This document shows, piece after piece, positions 1 through 7,514 of a stretch of 19,282 nucleotides of DNA. The notes under the pieces are model-generated. The model did no database searches and was not told the DNA's origin. It saw only the letters and a program-made list of their open reading frames with translations. Every line of letters starts with the position of its first letter. The stretch's first letter is position 1. The stretch comes from an uncultured Mesorhizobium sp. (lineage in GTDB: Bacteria > Pseudomonadota > Alphaproteobacteria > Rhizobiales > Rhizobiaceae): positions 1 through 19,282 of the forward strand of contig CALFXR010000131.1 of NCBI GenBank assembly GCA_937958475.1, written 5' to 3'. Position numbers and translations under genes: made by a program.

Positions 1-51
1 CGCCCGCGGCTTGCCCGAAGGCGTGAAGAGGTGGGTTTTGGGCAGGGGCAT
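1..51 (-). CDS. possible 5' end of a leftward gene, cut by window start
   Basis: On the minus strand an ATG at 51-49 opens a frame with no stop to the window edge; the 17 visible residues begin MPLPKTHLFT. The codons look like those of the neighbouring genes and the frame would be divergent from the methyltransferase gene at 200, which leaves a sensible intergenic space of about 150 bases. There is no convincing Shine-Dalgarno sequence before the ATG, and 17 residues are too few to recognise a family. It could equally be chance. Confidence 0.25.
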   Translation of the reverse strand, partial: MPLPKTHLFTPSGKPRA

Positions 52-199
52 GGGAGGTTCCGACTATCGTGGAATCGCCGGAAGATGAACCAACGGGGCC
101 GCCAAGTCATCGCCTTTCGCAAGACGTCAGGCGCTGATCTCGTGTGCTGCGCCGGTATCGTGTAGACCGTCAGGGAGAAGGCGGAATCCGAGAAGCGAT
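52..199. other. intergenic region upstream of the methyltransferase
   Basis: No gene, RNA or strong repeat is visible here. Purine-rich stretches CAGGGAGAAGG (171-181) and GAGAAG (191-196) precede the ATG at 200. The second is the better placed, though close, ribosome binding site. I could not settle on a promoter. Confidence 0.4.
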
Positions 200-952
200 A
201 TGCATGTATCGTCATATGCGAAGGCCGAGGCATTTCTCGCAGCCTACGGGGCGGAACTGAACTTCTACGGCCGACCGCTCCGGGTCCTCGAAGTCGGTTC
301 GAAATCCTACCATGAGCAGGACACGTACCGCGACCTCTTCGCGTCCGATCGATTCGACTATGTCGGTCTCGATATCGAGGCGGGGGCCAACGTCGACATC
401 GTGCCGTCCAACCCTTTTGTCTGGAACGAGATTTCCGATGCCAGCTTCGACCTGTGCGTCTCCGGCCAGACCTTCGAGCACAATCCCTATTTCTGGGTGT
501 CTTTCGCAGAGATGGCGCGTGTGCTGCAGCCAGGCGGCTTCGCGTTCGTCGTTGCGCCGGGCGCGGGTCACGTGCATCGCTATCCGGTCGACTGCTGGCG
601 CTTTTATCCGGATTCCTGGGCCGCGCTGGCGACGCTGACCGGCATGGAACTGGTCGAGAGCTATTTCGAGACCGACGAGCTCGCGCCGAGGGTCGAGGGC
701 GGACAATGGCGCGACAGCGTCTGTATCGCGCGCAAGCCGGCACTGGACGGGCCGGCGCTCGAGGAATTCCATGCGCGCCTGCGCAGGATCGCGGCACCGT
801 TCGCCGATGAAATCGTGCCGATCGCCAAGGCGCCGCCGCCGGGCCGCTTCGCCATTGCCTATGAGAGCGAGATGGCGCGCCGTGCACCGGAGACGCTGTC
901 GACACGCCTGCGCCGGATAAGGTTCGGCGGTGCCTGGAAGGTGTATCGATAG
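200..952 (+). CDS. class I SAM-dependent methyltransferase (methyltransferase type 11-like)
   Basis: This 250-residue protein has the Rossmann methyltransferase order. A first strand and loop, VLEVGSKSY (residues 29-37), stand where motif I usually reads E-x-G-x-G. An acidic end of strand 2, YVGLDIEAG (54-62), would hold the ribose of SAM. FDLCVSGQTFEH (83-94) is the motif-II/post-II strand, and RVLQPGGFAFVVAP (107-120) is the classic motif III. The glycine-rich loop is degenerate (GSKSY rather than GxGxG). The segment HRYPVDCWRFYPDSW (126-140) is shared by methyltransferases often found near surface polysaccharide genes, but no such neighbours are visible here. The substrate cannot be read from the sequence. 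The gene stands alone: the next feature, tRNA-Val, is on the other strand. The start at 200 is supported by a weak GAGAAG just upstream. Confidence 0.8.
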   Translation: MHVSSYAKAEAFLAAYGAELNFYGRPLRVLEVGSKSYHEQDTYRDLFASDRFDYVGLDIEAGANVDIVPSNPFVWNEISDASFDLCVSGQTFEHNPYFWVSFAEMARVLQPGGFAFVVAPGAGHVHRYPVDCWRFYPDSWAALATLTGMELVESYFETDELAPRVEGGQWRDSVCIARKPALDGPALEEFHARLRRIAAPFADEIVPIAKAPPPGRFAIAYESEMARRAPETLSTRLRRIRFGGAWKVYR

Positions 953-1011
953 ATGCGTCTGGACGAGACGTGGTGCCGTTTTCGACGTGAGACCGCAGGC
1001 TGAGAGCGAGA

Positions 1012-1086
1012 TGGTGGGCGATGCAGGGATTGAACCTGCGACCCCACCCGTGTGAAGGGTGTGCTCTCCCGCTGAGCTAATCGCCC
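1012..1086 (-). tRNA. tRNA-Val (anticodon CAC)
   Basis: Read on the minus strand, positions 1086 to 1012 fold as a complete cloverleaf. The acceptor arm GGGCGAT pairs with ATCGCCC. The D-arm contains AGCTCAGCGGGAGAGC. The anticodon stem CACCC/GGGTG encloses the loop TTCACAC, so the anticodon is CAC, reading the valine codon GTG. The T-arm has the standard GGTTCAATCC. The discriminator base is A and the 3' CCA is encoded in the DNA (TGG at 1012-1014). The length is 75 bases including CCA. A well-formed promoter lies just upstream. Confidence 0.96.
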
Positions 1087-1116
1087 GCCGTGGCCAAAAG
1101 GCCTGACGCGCCGCGG

Positions 1117-1145
1117 ATATAAGGGATGGCCGTGGCGCAAGTCAA
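1117..1145 (-). promoter_or_regulatory. sigma-70 type promoter of tRNA-Val
   Basis: On the minus strand a -35 box TTGACT (1145-1140) is followed by a 17-base spacer and a -10 box TTATAT (1122-1117). Predicted transcription would begin near 1110, about 24 bases before the mature tRNA 5' end at 1086. Box quality and spacing match rhizobial housekeeping promoters, and the position directly ahead of the tRNA makes the call stronger. Confidence 0.7.
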
Positions 1146-1186
1146 CGCAGAATGTCCGGACGTGGTGAAGGCGCACGGCGCGCCGC

Positions 1187-1867
1187 TCAGGCCGCCGCGG
1201 CGATCAGTCCCTGCGCCAGTTGCGGCGTCAGCTCGTCGAAATGCGAGATGATGCGCGAGGGCTCGAACTCGCGCACGTGGCGCTCGGTGTAGCCGAAGTC
1301 GACGGCGACCACGGGGATGCCGGCGGCCTTGGCGGTGTCGATGTCGGTGCGCGAATCGCCGACCATGACGGAACTGGCCGGATCGCCGCCGGCGCGCGCG
1401 ATGGTTTCGAGCAGGTGGCGCGGGTCGGGCTTGCGGAAGGCGAAGGTGTCCTGACCGGTGATGGCGGCGAATCGGTGCGCCATGCCGAGCGCGGTGAGCA
1501 GGCGCACGGCCATGCCCTCGAACTTGTTGGTGCACACGGCCATGACGAAGCCGGCCTCGTCGAAGCGGTCGAGGGCCTCGGGGACGCCGGGATAGGGCAG
1601 GGAGCGGCCCGGCATGCCGGCCTCGTAGTGCTCGACGAAGAGCGCGTAGAGGCGGTCGTGCTCGAGGGAAGCCAGCTGCCTGCGTTGCGCGGCGAAGGCC
1701 TTTTCGATCATGACCTTGGCGCCGTAGCCGACGAAGCCGCGCAACTCGTTCGCGGCGGCCGCGGCGAGCCCGGCGTCGGCCAGGCTGTGGTTGAGGCTGT
1801 CGAGCAGGTCGGGCGCTGTGTCGATCAGCGTGCCGTCGAGATCGAAGACGATGGTTGGGCGGGTCAT
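1187..1867 (-). CDS. gph: phosphoglycolate phosphatase (HAD superfamily)
   Basis: The 226-residue product is a typical Gph: it removes phosphate from 2-phosphoglycolate, a by-product of oxygenase chemistry and of DNA repair of 3'-phosphoglycolate ends. All four HAD motifs are visible. Motif I is DLDGT (residues 9-13, nucleophile Asp9, acid/base Asp11). Motif II has Thr113 in VCTNK. Motif III has Lys146 in FRKPDPRH. Motif IV is GDSRTD (170-175). The helical cap lies between motifs I and II, as in the Gph/beta-phosphoglucomutase class. The start at 1867 is chosen because AGGAGGA (1883-1877) sits 9 bases upstream; the frame is open far beyond it, but only by overlap with rpiA on the other strand. 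The gene is divergent from rpiA, a neighbour that also handles sugar phosphates. Confidence 0.9.
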   Translation of the reverse strand: MTRPTIVFDLDGTLIDTAPDLLDSLNHSLADAGLAAAAANELRGFVGYGAKVMIEKAFAAQRRQLASLEHDRLYALFVEHYEAGMPGRSLPYPGVPEALDRFDEAGFVMAVCTNKFEGMAVRLLTALGMAHRFAAITGQDTFAFRKPDPRHLLETIARAGGDPASSVMVGDSRTDIDTAKAAGIPVVAVDFGYTERHVREFEPSRIISHFDELTPQLAQGLIAAAA

Positions 1868-1944
1868 GCCGGGCGTTCCTCCTGTGCCGCTGCCGATAGC
1901 CCGACCCGGCGGCAGGCGGCAAGCCTCCTTCCGGGAGAAAGCCT

Positions 1945-1972
1945 TTGCCGCTCGCGCCAAAAATGGTAGGAG
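1945..1972 (+). promoter_or_regulatory. possible rpiA promoter
   Basis: TTGCCG (1945-1950), a 16-base spacer and TAGGAG (1967-1972) are the best -35/-10 pair in the gph-rpiA intergenic region. The -10 box is poor, so this is tentative. The implied leader would be roughly 28 bases. Confidence 0.25.
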
Positions 1973-2006
1973 CCGCCTCGGCAACAGGGGGCCGTGCCCA
2001 AAAAAG

Positions 2007-2705
2007 ATGGATGCGAGAGCGCTGAAGAGAGACGCCGCGCGCGCCGCGCTCGGCCATGTCGAGGACGGCATGAAGCTCGGCATCGGCACCGGCTCGACCG
2101 CCGAGGAGTTCGTCCGCCTTCTCGCGGAACGCGTTTCCGCCGGCCTGTCGATCATCGGCGTGCCCACCTCGGAGCGTACCGCGGCGCTGTGCGCCGAACT
2201 CGGCGTGGCGCTGTCGACGCTGGAGGAGACGCCGGAACTCGACCTCACCGTCGATGGCGCCGACGAGCTCGATGCGGCGCTCAACCTGGTCAAGGGCGGG
2301 GGCGGGGCGCTGCTGCGCGAAAAGATCGTCGCCGCGGCCTCGGCGCGCATGATCGTGATTGCCGACCGCTCGAAGCTGGTCGAGACGCTCGGTGCCTTCC
2401 CGCTGCCCATCGAGGTCAACCCGTTCGGCCTGAAGGCGACGGCGATCGCGGTGGCGAAGGCGGCGAACCGCATCGGCCTGACCGGCGGGCTGACGCTGCG
2501 CATGGCCGGCGAGGCGCCGTTCGTCACCGATGGCGGCCATTTCATCCTCGATGCATCTTTTGGCCGCATTCCGGATACAAGAGCCCTTTCGAATGCGCTG
2601 CACGCCGTTCCGGGCGTCGTCGAGCACGGACTGTTTCTGGGGATGGCAGACGTGGCGATCATCGCCGGCGCCGATGGCGTCGAAGTCCTGCTTGCCGCCC
2701 GCTAA
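2007..2705 (+). CDS. rpiA: ribose-5-phosphate isomerase A
   Basis: RpiA interconverts ribose 5-phosphate and ribulose 5-phosphate in the non-oxidative pentose phosphate pathway. The 232-residue product has the family landmarks: the phosphate-binding loop GTGSTAEEF (residues 28-36), the catalytic segment VDGADE (82-87), KGGGGALLREK (96-106) with the catalytic Glu105, and the late motif PIEVNPFG. The length is within the normal range of about 220-235. The start at 2007 gives the usual short N-terminus before the first helix. The frame is open further upstream, but that extension overlaps gph and has no family resemblance. A G-rich stretch (1984-1990) is rather far for a Shine-Dalgarno sequence. 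The DUF2059 gene follows after 19 bases, so the two are probably cotranscribed. Confidence 0.93.
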   Translation: MDARALKRDAARAALGHVEDGMKLGIGTGSTAEEFVRLLAERVSAGLSIIGVPTSERTAALCAELGVALSTLEETPELDLTVDGADELDAALNLVKGGGGALLREKIVAAASARMIVIADRSKLVETLGAFPLPIEVNPFGLKATAIAVAKAANRIGLTGGLTLRMAGEAPFVTDGGHFILDASFGRIPDTRALSNALHAVPGVVEHGLFLGMADVAIIAGADGVEVLLAAR

Positions 2706-2724
2706 CTAGGGAGTTCCATAGATC

Positions 2725-3279
2725 ATGAGCCTGGTCGTTCGCGTCCGCACCATCACCTTCGCCGCGGTAGCGGTGCTCGCGCTCGCCCTGCCGGCAAGCG
2801 CGCAGGATATCTCCGACACGCATATCAAGGCGGCGCGCGCCGCCCTCGACGCGCTCAACGCCACCGACCAGTTCGACGCCATCCTGCCGCAGGCCGCGGC
2901 GGCGCTGAAGGCCGAGCTGATCCAGAAGAACCCCGACCTGCAGCAGAACATCTCGCAGATCGTCGACGAGAAGACGCTGGCCCTGGTGTCGCGTCGCGCC
3001 GATCTCGAGAAGGAGGCGGCGACCGTCTATGCGCGGGTGTTTTCCGAGGAGGACCTCGCCGCGATCGCGACCTTCTACAATTCGGGACCGGGCAAGAAGC
3101 TGCTGACCGAAGGGCCGATCGTCACCCGCGAACTGATCAAGGCCGCCGAGATCTGGCAGCGCGGTGTCGCCCGCGACCTGGCGCAGTCGGTCGGCACGGA
3201 ACTGGCCAAGGTGATCGCCGCCCAGGCGCAGCCGGTATCGCCGGCGCCCGAGGGCGGAACGCAGGGCTCGTCGAACTGA
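2725..3279 (+). CDS. exported DUF2059 domain protein
   Basis: The 184-residue product begins with a clear Sec signal peptide: a basic start, a hydrophobic stretch of roughly residues 9-22, and a likely cleavage after ALPASA (near residue 26). The mature part is helical and carries the DUF2059 signature in its second half. There, the region around YARVFSEEDLAAIATFYNS (about residues 97-115) is followed by GPGKKLLTEGP, the conserved segment of this family. The function of DUF2059 is not established; members are periplasmic or secreted. A TAGGGAG (2707-2713) supports the start. The gene lies 19 bases after rpiA and is followed by a strong terminator, so rpiA-DUF2059 is a likely two-gene operon. 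I recall this gene order between rpiA and gor from rhizobial genomes. Confidence 0.85.
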   Translation: MSLVVRVRTITFAAVAVLALALPASAQDISDTHIKAARAALDALNATDQFDAILPQAAAALKAELIQKNPDLQQNISQIVDEKTLALVSRRADLEKEAATVYARVFSEEDLAAIATFYNSGPGKKLLTEGPIVTRELIKAAEIWQRGVARDLAQSVGTELAKVIAAQAQPVSPAPEGGTQGSSN

Positions 3280-3311
3280 CGGCCGGCCGGTCTCAAGCAC
3301 GCCGCGAATCG

Positions 3312-3343
3312 AAAGCCCGGCCGCCGCGCCGGGCTTTTCTTTT
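3312..3343 (+). terminator. intrinsic terminator after the DUF2059 gene
   Basis: The 10-bp perfect stem AAAGCCCGGC/GCCGGGCTTT (3312-3321 with 3328-3337) closes a 6-base loop. It runs into TTTTCTTTT, a textbook rho-independent terminator. It separates the rpiA-DUF2059 unit from gor. Confidence 0.9.
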
Positions 3344-3393
3344 GCGCCGATGATCACTAACTCTCCGCTCGCGCAACCAGCGGAGACGGACCC

Positions 3394-4791
3394 ATGGCGA
3401 AATACGACTACGACCTGTTCGTCATCGGTGGCGGCTCGGGCGGCGTGCGCGCGGCGCGGGTGGCGGCGGGGCTGGGCAAGCGCGTGGCGCTGGCGGAATC
3501 CTACCGATTCGGCGGAACCTGCGTGATCCGCGGCTGCGTGCCGAAGAAGCTCTACGTCTACGCCTCGCAGTTCCCCGAGCATTTCGCCGATGCCGCGGGA
3601 TACGGCTGGACCGTGCCGGCGGCGACCTTCGACTGGAAGGCGCTGGTCGCCAACAAGAACCGCGAGATCGCCCGGCTCGAAGGGCTCTACCAGAAGGGCG
3701 TCGAGGTGGCCGGGGGGACGACCTTCCGCTCGCGAGCCAAGCTCGTCGACCGCCACACCGTCCTGATCGAGGCGGAGGGACGCACGGTCACGGCCGACCA
3801 GATCCTCGTCGCCACGGGAGGCCGGCCCAACCCGCATGCGGCGCTGCCAGGCCACGAACACTGCATCGTCTCCGACGACGCCTTCGACCTGCCCGAACTG
3901 CCGAAGGCGATCATGATCGAGGGCGGCGGCTACATCGCCGTCGAGTTCGCCAACGTTTTCCACGGCCTCGGTGTCGAGACGACGCTGGTCTACCGCGGCC
4001 AGGAGATCCTCGGCCGCTTCGACATGGACATGCGGCGCGGGCTGCACGAGGCGATGGAGAAGAAGGGTATCGCCATCCGTTGCCAGACGATCGCCGAGAG
4101 GGTGGATCGCCGCGCCGACGGCCGCCTCGACGTAAGCCTGTCCAACGGCGAGACGCTGACGGTCGACCAGGCGATGCTGGCGCTCGGGCGTACGCCCAAC
4201 ACGGCCGACCTCGGTCTCGAGGCGGCCGGCGTCGAACTCGGCAAGACCGGCGAGATCGTCGTCGATTCGTTCTCGCGGACCAGTGTCGACAACATCTGGG
4301 CGATCGGCGACGTCACCAACCGGGTGCAACTCACCCCCGTCGCCATCCACGAGGCGATGTGTTTCGTCGAGACGGCGTTCAAGGACAATCCGACCGAACC
4401 CGATCACGACGTCGTCGCCACGGCGGTGTTCTCGCAACCCGAGATCGGCACGGTCGGCCTCTCCGAGGACGAGGCCTGCCGGCGCTTCGAGGCGATCGAC
4501 GTCTATCGCGCCGCCTTCCGTCCGATGCGCAACATCCTCGCCGGGCGTGACGAGAAGATGATCATGAAGCTGGTCGTCGACCATGCGACCGGGCTGGTGC
4601 TCGGGGCCCATGTCCTGGGGCCGGATGCGGGCGAGATGGCGCAGCTTCTCGGCATCAGCCTGAAGGCCGGGCTGACCAAGGAGGATTTCGACCGGACCAT
4701 GGCGGTCCATCCGACGGCCGCCGAGGAACTGGTAACGATGTATGTGCCGAGCTACACGATCCGCAACGGCGAGCGGGTCCTGAAGGGCTGA
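3394..4791 (+). CDS. gor: glutathione-disulfide reductase
   Basis: The 465-residue flavoprotein reduces GSSG to GSH with NADPH in the cytoplasm. Visible in order: the FAD-binding loop GGGSGG (residues 12-17), the redox disulfide in GGTCVIRGCVPKK (Cys43 and Cys48), the NADPH-binding Rossmann loop around GGGYIAVEF, and basic residues shortly after it (YRGQEILGRFD) that fit NADPH rather than NADH. Next come the second FAD motif near WAIGDV and the C-terminal catalytic pair in HPTAAEE (His439, Glu444). The active-site reading CVIRGC, rather than CVNVGC or CLNxGC, points to glutathione reductase and not lipoamide or mercuric reductase. GGAG (3382-3385) sits 8 bases before the ATG. The gene has its own transcription unit after the terminator at 3312-3343. 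Confidence 0.95.
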   Translation: MAKYDYDLFVIGGGSGGVRAARVAAGLGKRVALAESYRFGGTCVIRGCVPKKLYVYASQFPEHFADAAGYGWTVPAATFDWKALVANKNREIARLEGLYQKGVEVAGGTTFRSRAKLVDRHTVLIEAEGRTVTADQILVATGGRPNPHAALPGHEHCIVSDDAFDLPELPKAIMIEGGGYIAVEFANVFHGLGVETTLVYRGQEILGRFDMDMRRGLHEAMEKKGIAIRCQTIAERVDRRADGRLDVSLSNGETLTVDQAMLALGRTPNTADLGLEAAGVELGKTGEIVVDSFSRTSVDNIWAIGDVTNRVQLTPVAIHEAMCFVETAFKDNPTEPDHDVVATAVFSQPEIGTVGLSEDEACRRFEAIDVYRAAFRPMRNILAGRDEKMIMKLVVDHATGLVLGAHVLGPDAGEMAQLLGISLKAGLTKEDFDRTMAVHPTAAEELVTMYVPSYTIRNGERVLKG

Positions 4792-4813
4792 GCGGCTGCG
4801 GCCGTTCAGCCGC
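4792..4813. terminator. hairpin between convergent gor and hydrolase genes
   Basis: GCGGCTG (4792-4798) pairs with CAGCCGC (4807-4813) around an 8-base loop, between the gor stop and the stop of the converging hydrolase gene, which it overlaps. There is no T tract on either side, so it may work only as a transcript-end hairpin. Confidence 0.4.
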
Positions 4814-5729
4814 CTTCCGTCTCGCCCAGCCGCATCGGCTCGCCGCGCAGCAGCCAGCCGATGAATTCCGGCCACAGCGTCTGCGCGAAGCGCGAGCGGA
4901 AGAAGCCGAGGTGGCCGATCGCATGGCCGCCGGCATCGGCGGGCGACAGCCAGCGTCTCTCCACCGGTGCGTTCGCGTAGTGGCGCAGCAGCGCGTCGAC
5001 GGCTCGCCTGGTGCCCCAGACGTCGTCGGTGAGGCCGATGGCGAGGATCGGTGTCGTGACGTCGGCATAGCGCGCCGTCTCGGGGAAGGACCGATCGTCG
5101 AAGAAGTAGTCCGGCATGCGGCACCAGCGCGCCCAGTCGCGGAACGCCGAACCCGGGATCGGCTCTCCGAGACCCAGCCAGCGCGGCGTGTCGGCGAAGA
5201 GCAGGGACACCGGCACGCCGACCGCGAACATGCGCGGCCCGGCCATGCGGTCGTCGAGGCCGCGCCAGTAACCCGACATCGTCGCCACCATGCCGTAGCG
5301 GTCGAACCGGCCCGCAACTCCCGAAATGCCGAGCGCCTGGCCGCCGAAGGACTGTCCGACGCCGACCAGCGGACGTTGGGGAGCAGCCTCGCGCAGTGCC
5401 GCGACCGCGGCCGGAAAGTCGTGCAGCGCCCATTCCTTCTTGGCGATCCGCCGGCGCCATGATGCAGGACGCGTCGATCTGCCGACGCCGCGGTAGTCGT
5501 AGGTGAGCACGGCGCTCGCCCCGCCGGCGACCAGGGCGCCGGCGAAGGCGGCGTAGAAGCCCTGCGGCACCGCCGTCGCCGACGACAGGAGCACCGCGGG
5601 ACCGCTGCCGCCGTCGCGAAACAGCGTCCCTGCAAGCGGAAAGCCGTCGTCGGTGGTGAAGGAGACCGGCTGTCCCGCCAGGCGGGATGTCGGCGCTTTT
5701 TCCTTGGCCGGCAAAGATCGAACGGTCAT
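4806..5729 (-). CDS. alpha/beta hydrolase
   Basis: The 307-residue protein is an alpha/beta-hydrolase fold enzyme of the COG4757-like type. The nucleophile elbow is GQSFGG with Ser127. An oxyanion-side strand and turn, YDYRGVGRS (residues 77-85), precede it. A late acid (Asp in GLTDDVWG) and a C-terminal histidine in GGHAIGHLGFF complete the likely triad. There is no signal peptide and no transmembrane segment, so it is probably cytoplasmic. The substrate cannot be inferred. A strong GGGAGGA precedes the ATG by about 6 bases. The gene is transcribed away from the chemoreceptor gene. A perfect inverted repeat lies 30-45 bases before its start (5759-5774), suggesting dedicated repressor or activator control. 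Confidence 0.85.
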   Translation of the reverse strand: MTVRSLPAKEKAPTSRLAGQPVSFTTDDGFPLAGTLFRDGGSGPAVLLSSATAVPQGFYAAFAGALVAGGASAVLTYDYRGVGRSTRPASWRRRIAKKEWALHDFPAAVAALREAAPQRPLVGVGQSFGGQALGISGVAGRFDRYGMVATMSGYWRGLDDRMAGPRMFAVGVPVSLLFADTPRWLGLGEPIPGSAFRDWARWCRMPDYFFDDRSFPETARYADVTTPILAIGLTDDVWGTRRAVDALLRHYANAPVERRWLSPADAGGHAIGHLGFFRSRFAQTLWPEFIGWLLRGEPMRLGETEGG

Positions 5730-5751
5730 GGGCTATCCTCCCACGCCATTC

Positions 5752-5780
5752 CTTACCATTGACGTTTACGTCAAAGTCAA
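5752..5780 (-). promoter_or_regulatory. candidate operator/promoter of the hydrolase gene
   Basis: TTGACGTTTACGTCAA (5759-5774) is a perfect inverted repeat: 7-base arms TTGACGT and ACGTCAA around TT. On the minus strand it directly follows a -35-like TTGACT (5780-5775) and precedes a weak -10 near 5757-5750, so it occupies the promoter spacer. That placement is typical of MerR-family operators. From memory the sequence resembles LiuR-type sites of proteobacterial branched-chain amino acid regulons; this was not checked. Confidence 0.5.
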
Positions 5781-5877
5781 GAGCCGCGTTTGACGCGTTG
5801 ATGCCAAGGATCGGGCAATCTGCGACCTATTTTAGCAATATACGAATAAAACCGGGCGGAGAGCGGGAATCTTCATA

Positions 5878-5891
5878 GTACGTTAACGTAC
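5878..5891. promoter_or_regulatory. 14-bp perfect palindrome upstream of the chemoreceptor
   Basis: GTACGTTAACGTAC is its own reverse complement and lies 48 bases before the chemoreceptor ATG. Its core ACGTTAACGT differs by one base from the core ACGTTTACGT of the repeat at 5759-5774. The same regulator may therefore bind both. Confidence 0.4.
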
Positions 5892-5939
5892 CCAAGCGAC
5901 CTTCCCGAGAGTAAACGGACAAACCTGCGGGGGACAAAC

Positions 5940-7460
5940 ATGGCGGGATTTTTTGGCGGCCTAGGGCGCACGAAGGCCGACAAAGTCGACTTAGTCGAAC
6001 TCGAAGCGAAGGTGGCGGCGATCTCTCGGTCGCAGGCCGTGATCGAGTTCAAGCTGGACGGGACCATCATCGCTGCCAACCAGAACTTCCTCTCTACGCT
6101 GGGCTACACGGAAGCCGAGATCGTCGGCAAGCATCACGGCATGTTCGTCGATGCCGAGTATCGCAGCAGCCCCGAGTACCGCACCTTCTGGGACCGCCTG
6201 AACCGCGGCGAGTTCGTCGCCGAGAAGTTCCGGCGCATCGGCAAGGGCGGCAAGGAGGTCTGGATCCAGGCTTCGTACAATCCGCTGATCGGACCCGACG
6301 GGAAGCCCTTCAAGGTCATCAAGTTCGCCGCCGACGTCACCGCGATCGAAAACGAGCGCAAGCGTGTCGAGGAAGAACGCGCGCTCAAGGCGGCGGAGCA
6401 GGAGAAGGTGGTCAAGGCGCTGGCCGAGGGGCTGGGGCAGCTCGCCGCGGGCGATCTCTCGCACATGATCGCTCAGGCTTTCCCCCGCGAGTACGAGGCG
6501 CTTCGCCTCAACTTCAACTCCACGGTCGAGGCCCTGCGCAACGCCATGCGCTCGATCGCCGAAGGCGCGGAAGCGGTGCGCAGCGGCACCGGCGAGATCA
6601 ACCGCGCCTCAGACGACCTGTCGAAACGTACGGAACAGCAGGCCGCAAGCCTCGAGCAGACCGCGGCTGCGCTCGAGGAACTGACCGGAACGGTCCGGCG
6701 GACGGCTGAGGGCGCCAAGAAGGCCGACCAGACGGTCGCCACCACGCGCAGCGAGGCCGAGAAGAGCGGCGACATCGTCAAGCAGGCGGTTGCCGCCATG
6801 CAGCAGATCGAGAACTCTTCGAAACAGATCAGCCAGATCATCGGCGTGATCGACGAGATCGCCTTCCAGACCAACCTCCTCGCGCTCAACGCCGGCGTCG
6901 AGGCGGCGCGTGCGGGAGAGGCGGGCAGGGGCTTCGCGGTCGTCGCTTCGGAAGTGCGTGCGCTGGCCCAGCGTTCGGCCGAGGCGGCGAAGGAGATCAA
7001 GACCCTGATCTCGACCAGTTCCGAACACGTCGACAACGGCGTCAAGCTGGTCGGCAGCACGGGCGAAGCGCTTATTCGCATCGTCGGCGCCTTCTCCGGC
7101 ATCAGCAGCCTGGTCGGCGAGATGGCTGCCTCGGCGCAGGCCCAGGCAACCGGCATCGCGCAGATCAACGTGGCGATCAACCAGATGGACCAGTCGACGC
7201 AGCAGAATGCCGCGATGGTCGAGCAGGCGACCGCGGCAAGCTACTCGCTGGCCAAGGAGGCCGACGGCATGGCGGCCTTGGTAACGAAGTTCGATCTCGG
7301 AGAAGTCGCGTCCAGGCCGCAGTCGCGGCGTCCCGAGCCGGCGGCGTCGCCGGCTCCGCGCGCGCCGCAGCCAAAGCCGGCCGCCTTCGCAGCGCAACGC
7401 TCGGCGGCCGTGCGCAAGCCGGCGCCGCAGCCCGAGACGGACGCCTGGGAGGAGTTCTGA
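5940..7460 (+). CDS. soluble PAS-HAMP methyl-accepting chemotaxis protein
   Basis: The 506-residue chemoreceptor has no transmembrane segment, so it should be cytosolic. A PAS domain occupies about residues 25-135; it includes KHHGMFVD and KVIKFAADVT, typical of PAS-sensing receptors. A HAMP-like segment (about 155-205) follows. The coiled-coil signalling domain (about 210-465) has a highly conserved tip around IIGVIDEIAFQTNLLALNAG and GFAVVASEVRALAQRSAEAAKEI (301-353). Glutamate/glutamine-rich methylation helices lie near TEQQAASLEQTAAALEEL (231-248). A Pro/Ala-rich linker then ends in DAWEEF, whose W-x-x-F fits the CheR-tethering pentapeptide. It should signal through CheA/CheW, none of which is in the window. 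The ligand is unknown; oxygen, redox or metabolite sensing are all possible for the PAS domain. CGGGGGA (5928-5934) marks the start. Confidence 0.92.
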   Translation: MAGFFGGLGRTKADKVDLVELEAKVAAISRSQAVIEFKLDGTIIAANQNFLSTLGYTEAEIVGKHHGMFVDAEYRSSPEYRTFWDRLNRGEFVAEKFRRIGKGGKEVWIQASYNPLIGPDGKPFKVIKFAADVTAIENERKRVEEERALKAAEQEKVVKALAEGLGQLAAGDLSHMIAQAFPREYEALRLNFNSTVEALRNAMRSIAEGAEAVRSGTGEINRASDDLSKRTEQQAASLEQTAAALEELTGTVRRTAEGAKKADQTVATTRSEAEKSGDIVKQAVAAMQQIENSSKQISQIIGVIDEIAFQTNLLALNAGVEAARAGEAGRGFAVVASEVRALAQRSAEAAKEIKTLISTSSEHVDNGVKLVGSTGEALIRIVGAFSGISSLVGEMAASAQAQATGIAQINVAINQMDQSTQQNAAMVEQATAASYSLAKEADGMAALVTKFDLGEVASRPQSRRPEPAASPAPRAPQPKPAAFAAQRSAAVRKPAPQPETDAWEEF

Positions 7461-7514
7461 TCCCGGCACCTGGCAGCGCGGCCGGACGACCGGCGGCGGA
7501 ATGACAGTAATGCG

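Noticed and set aside
1012..1086. The tRNA-Val gene as an integration site of a genomic island
   Set aside because: No integrase gene, no direct repeat of the tRNA 3' end and no change in base composition are visible nearby.
1868..2662. N-terminal extension of gph back to 2662
   Set aside because: It would overlap rpiA almost completely, while a strong Shine-Dalgarno (1877-1883) and the DLDGT motif fix the start at 1867.
2659..5460. A 933-codon open frame on the minus strand across the DUF2059, gor and hydrolase genes
   Set aside because: It is antisense to well-recognised genes and its translation is arginine/aspartate-rich without any family motif; such frames are common in high-G+C DNA.
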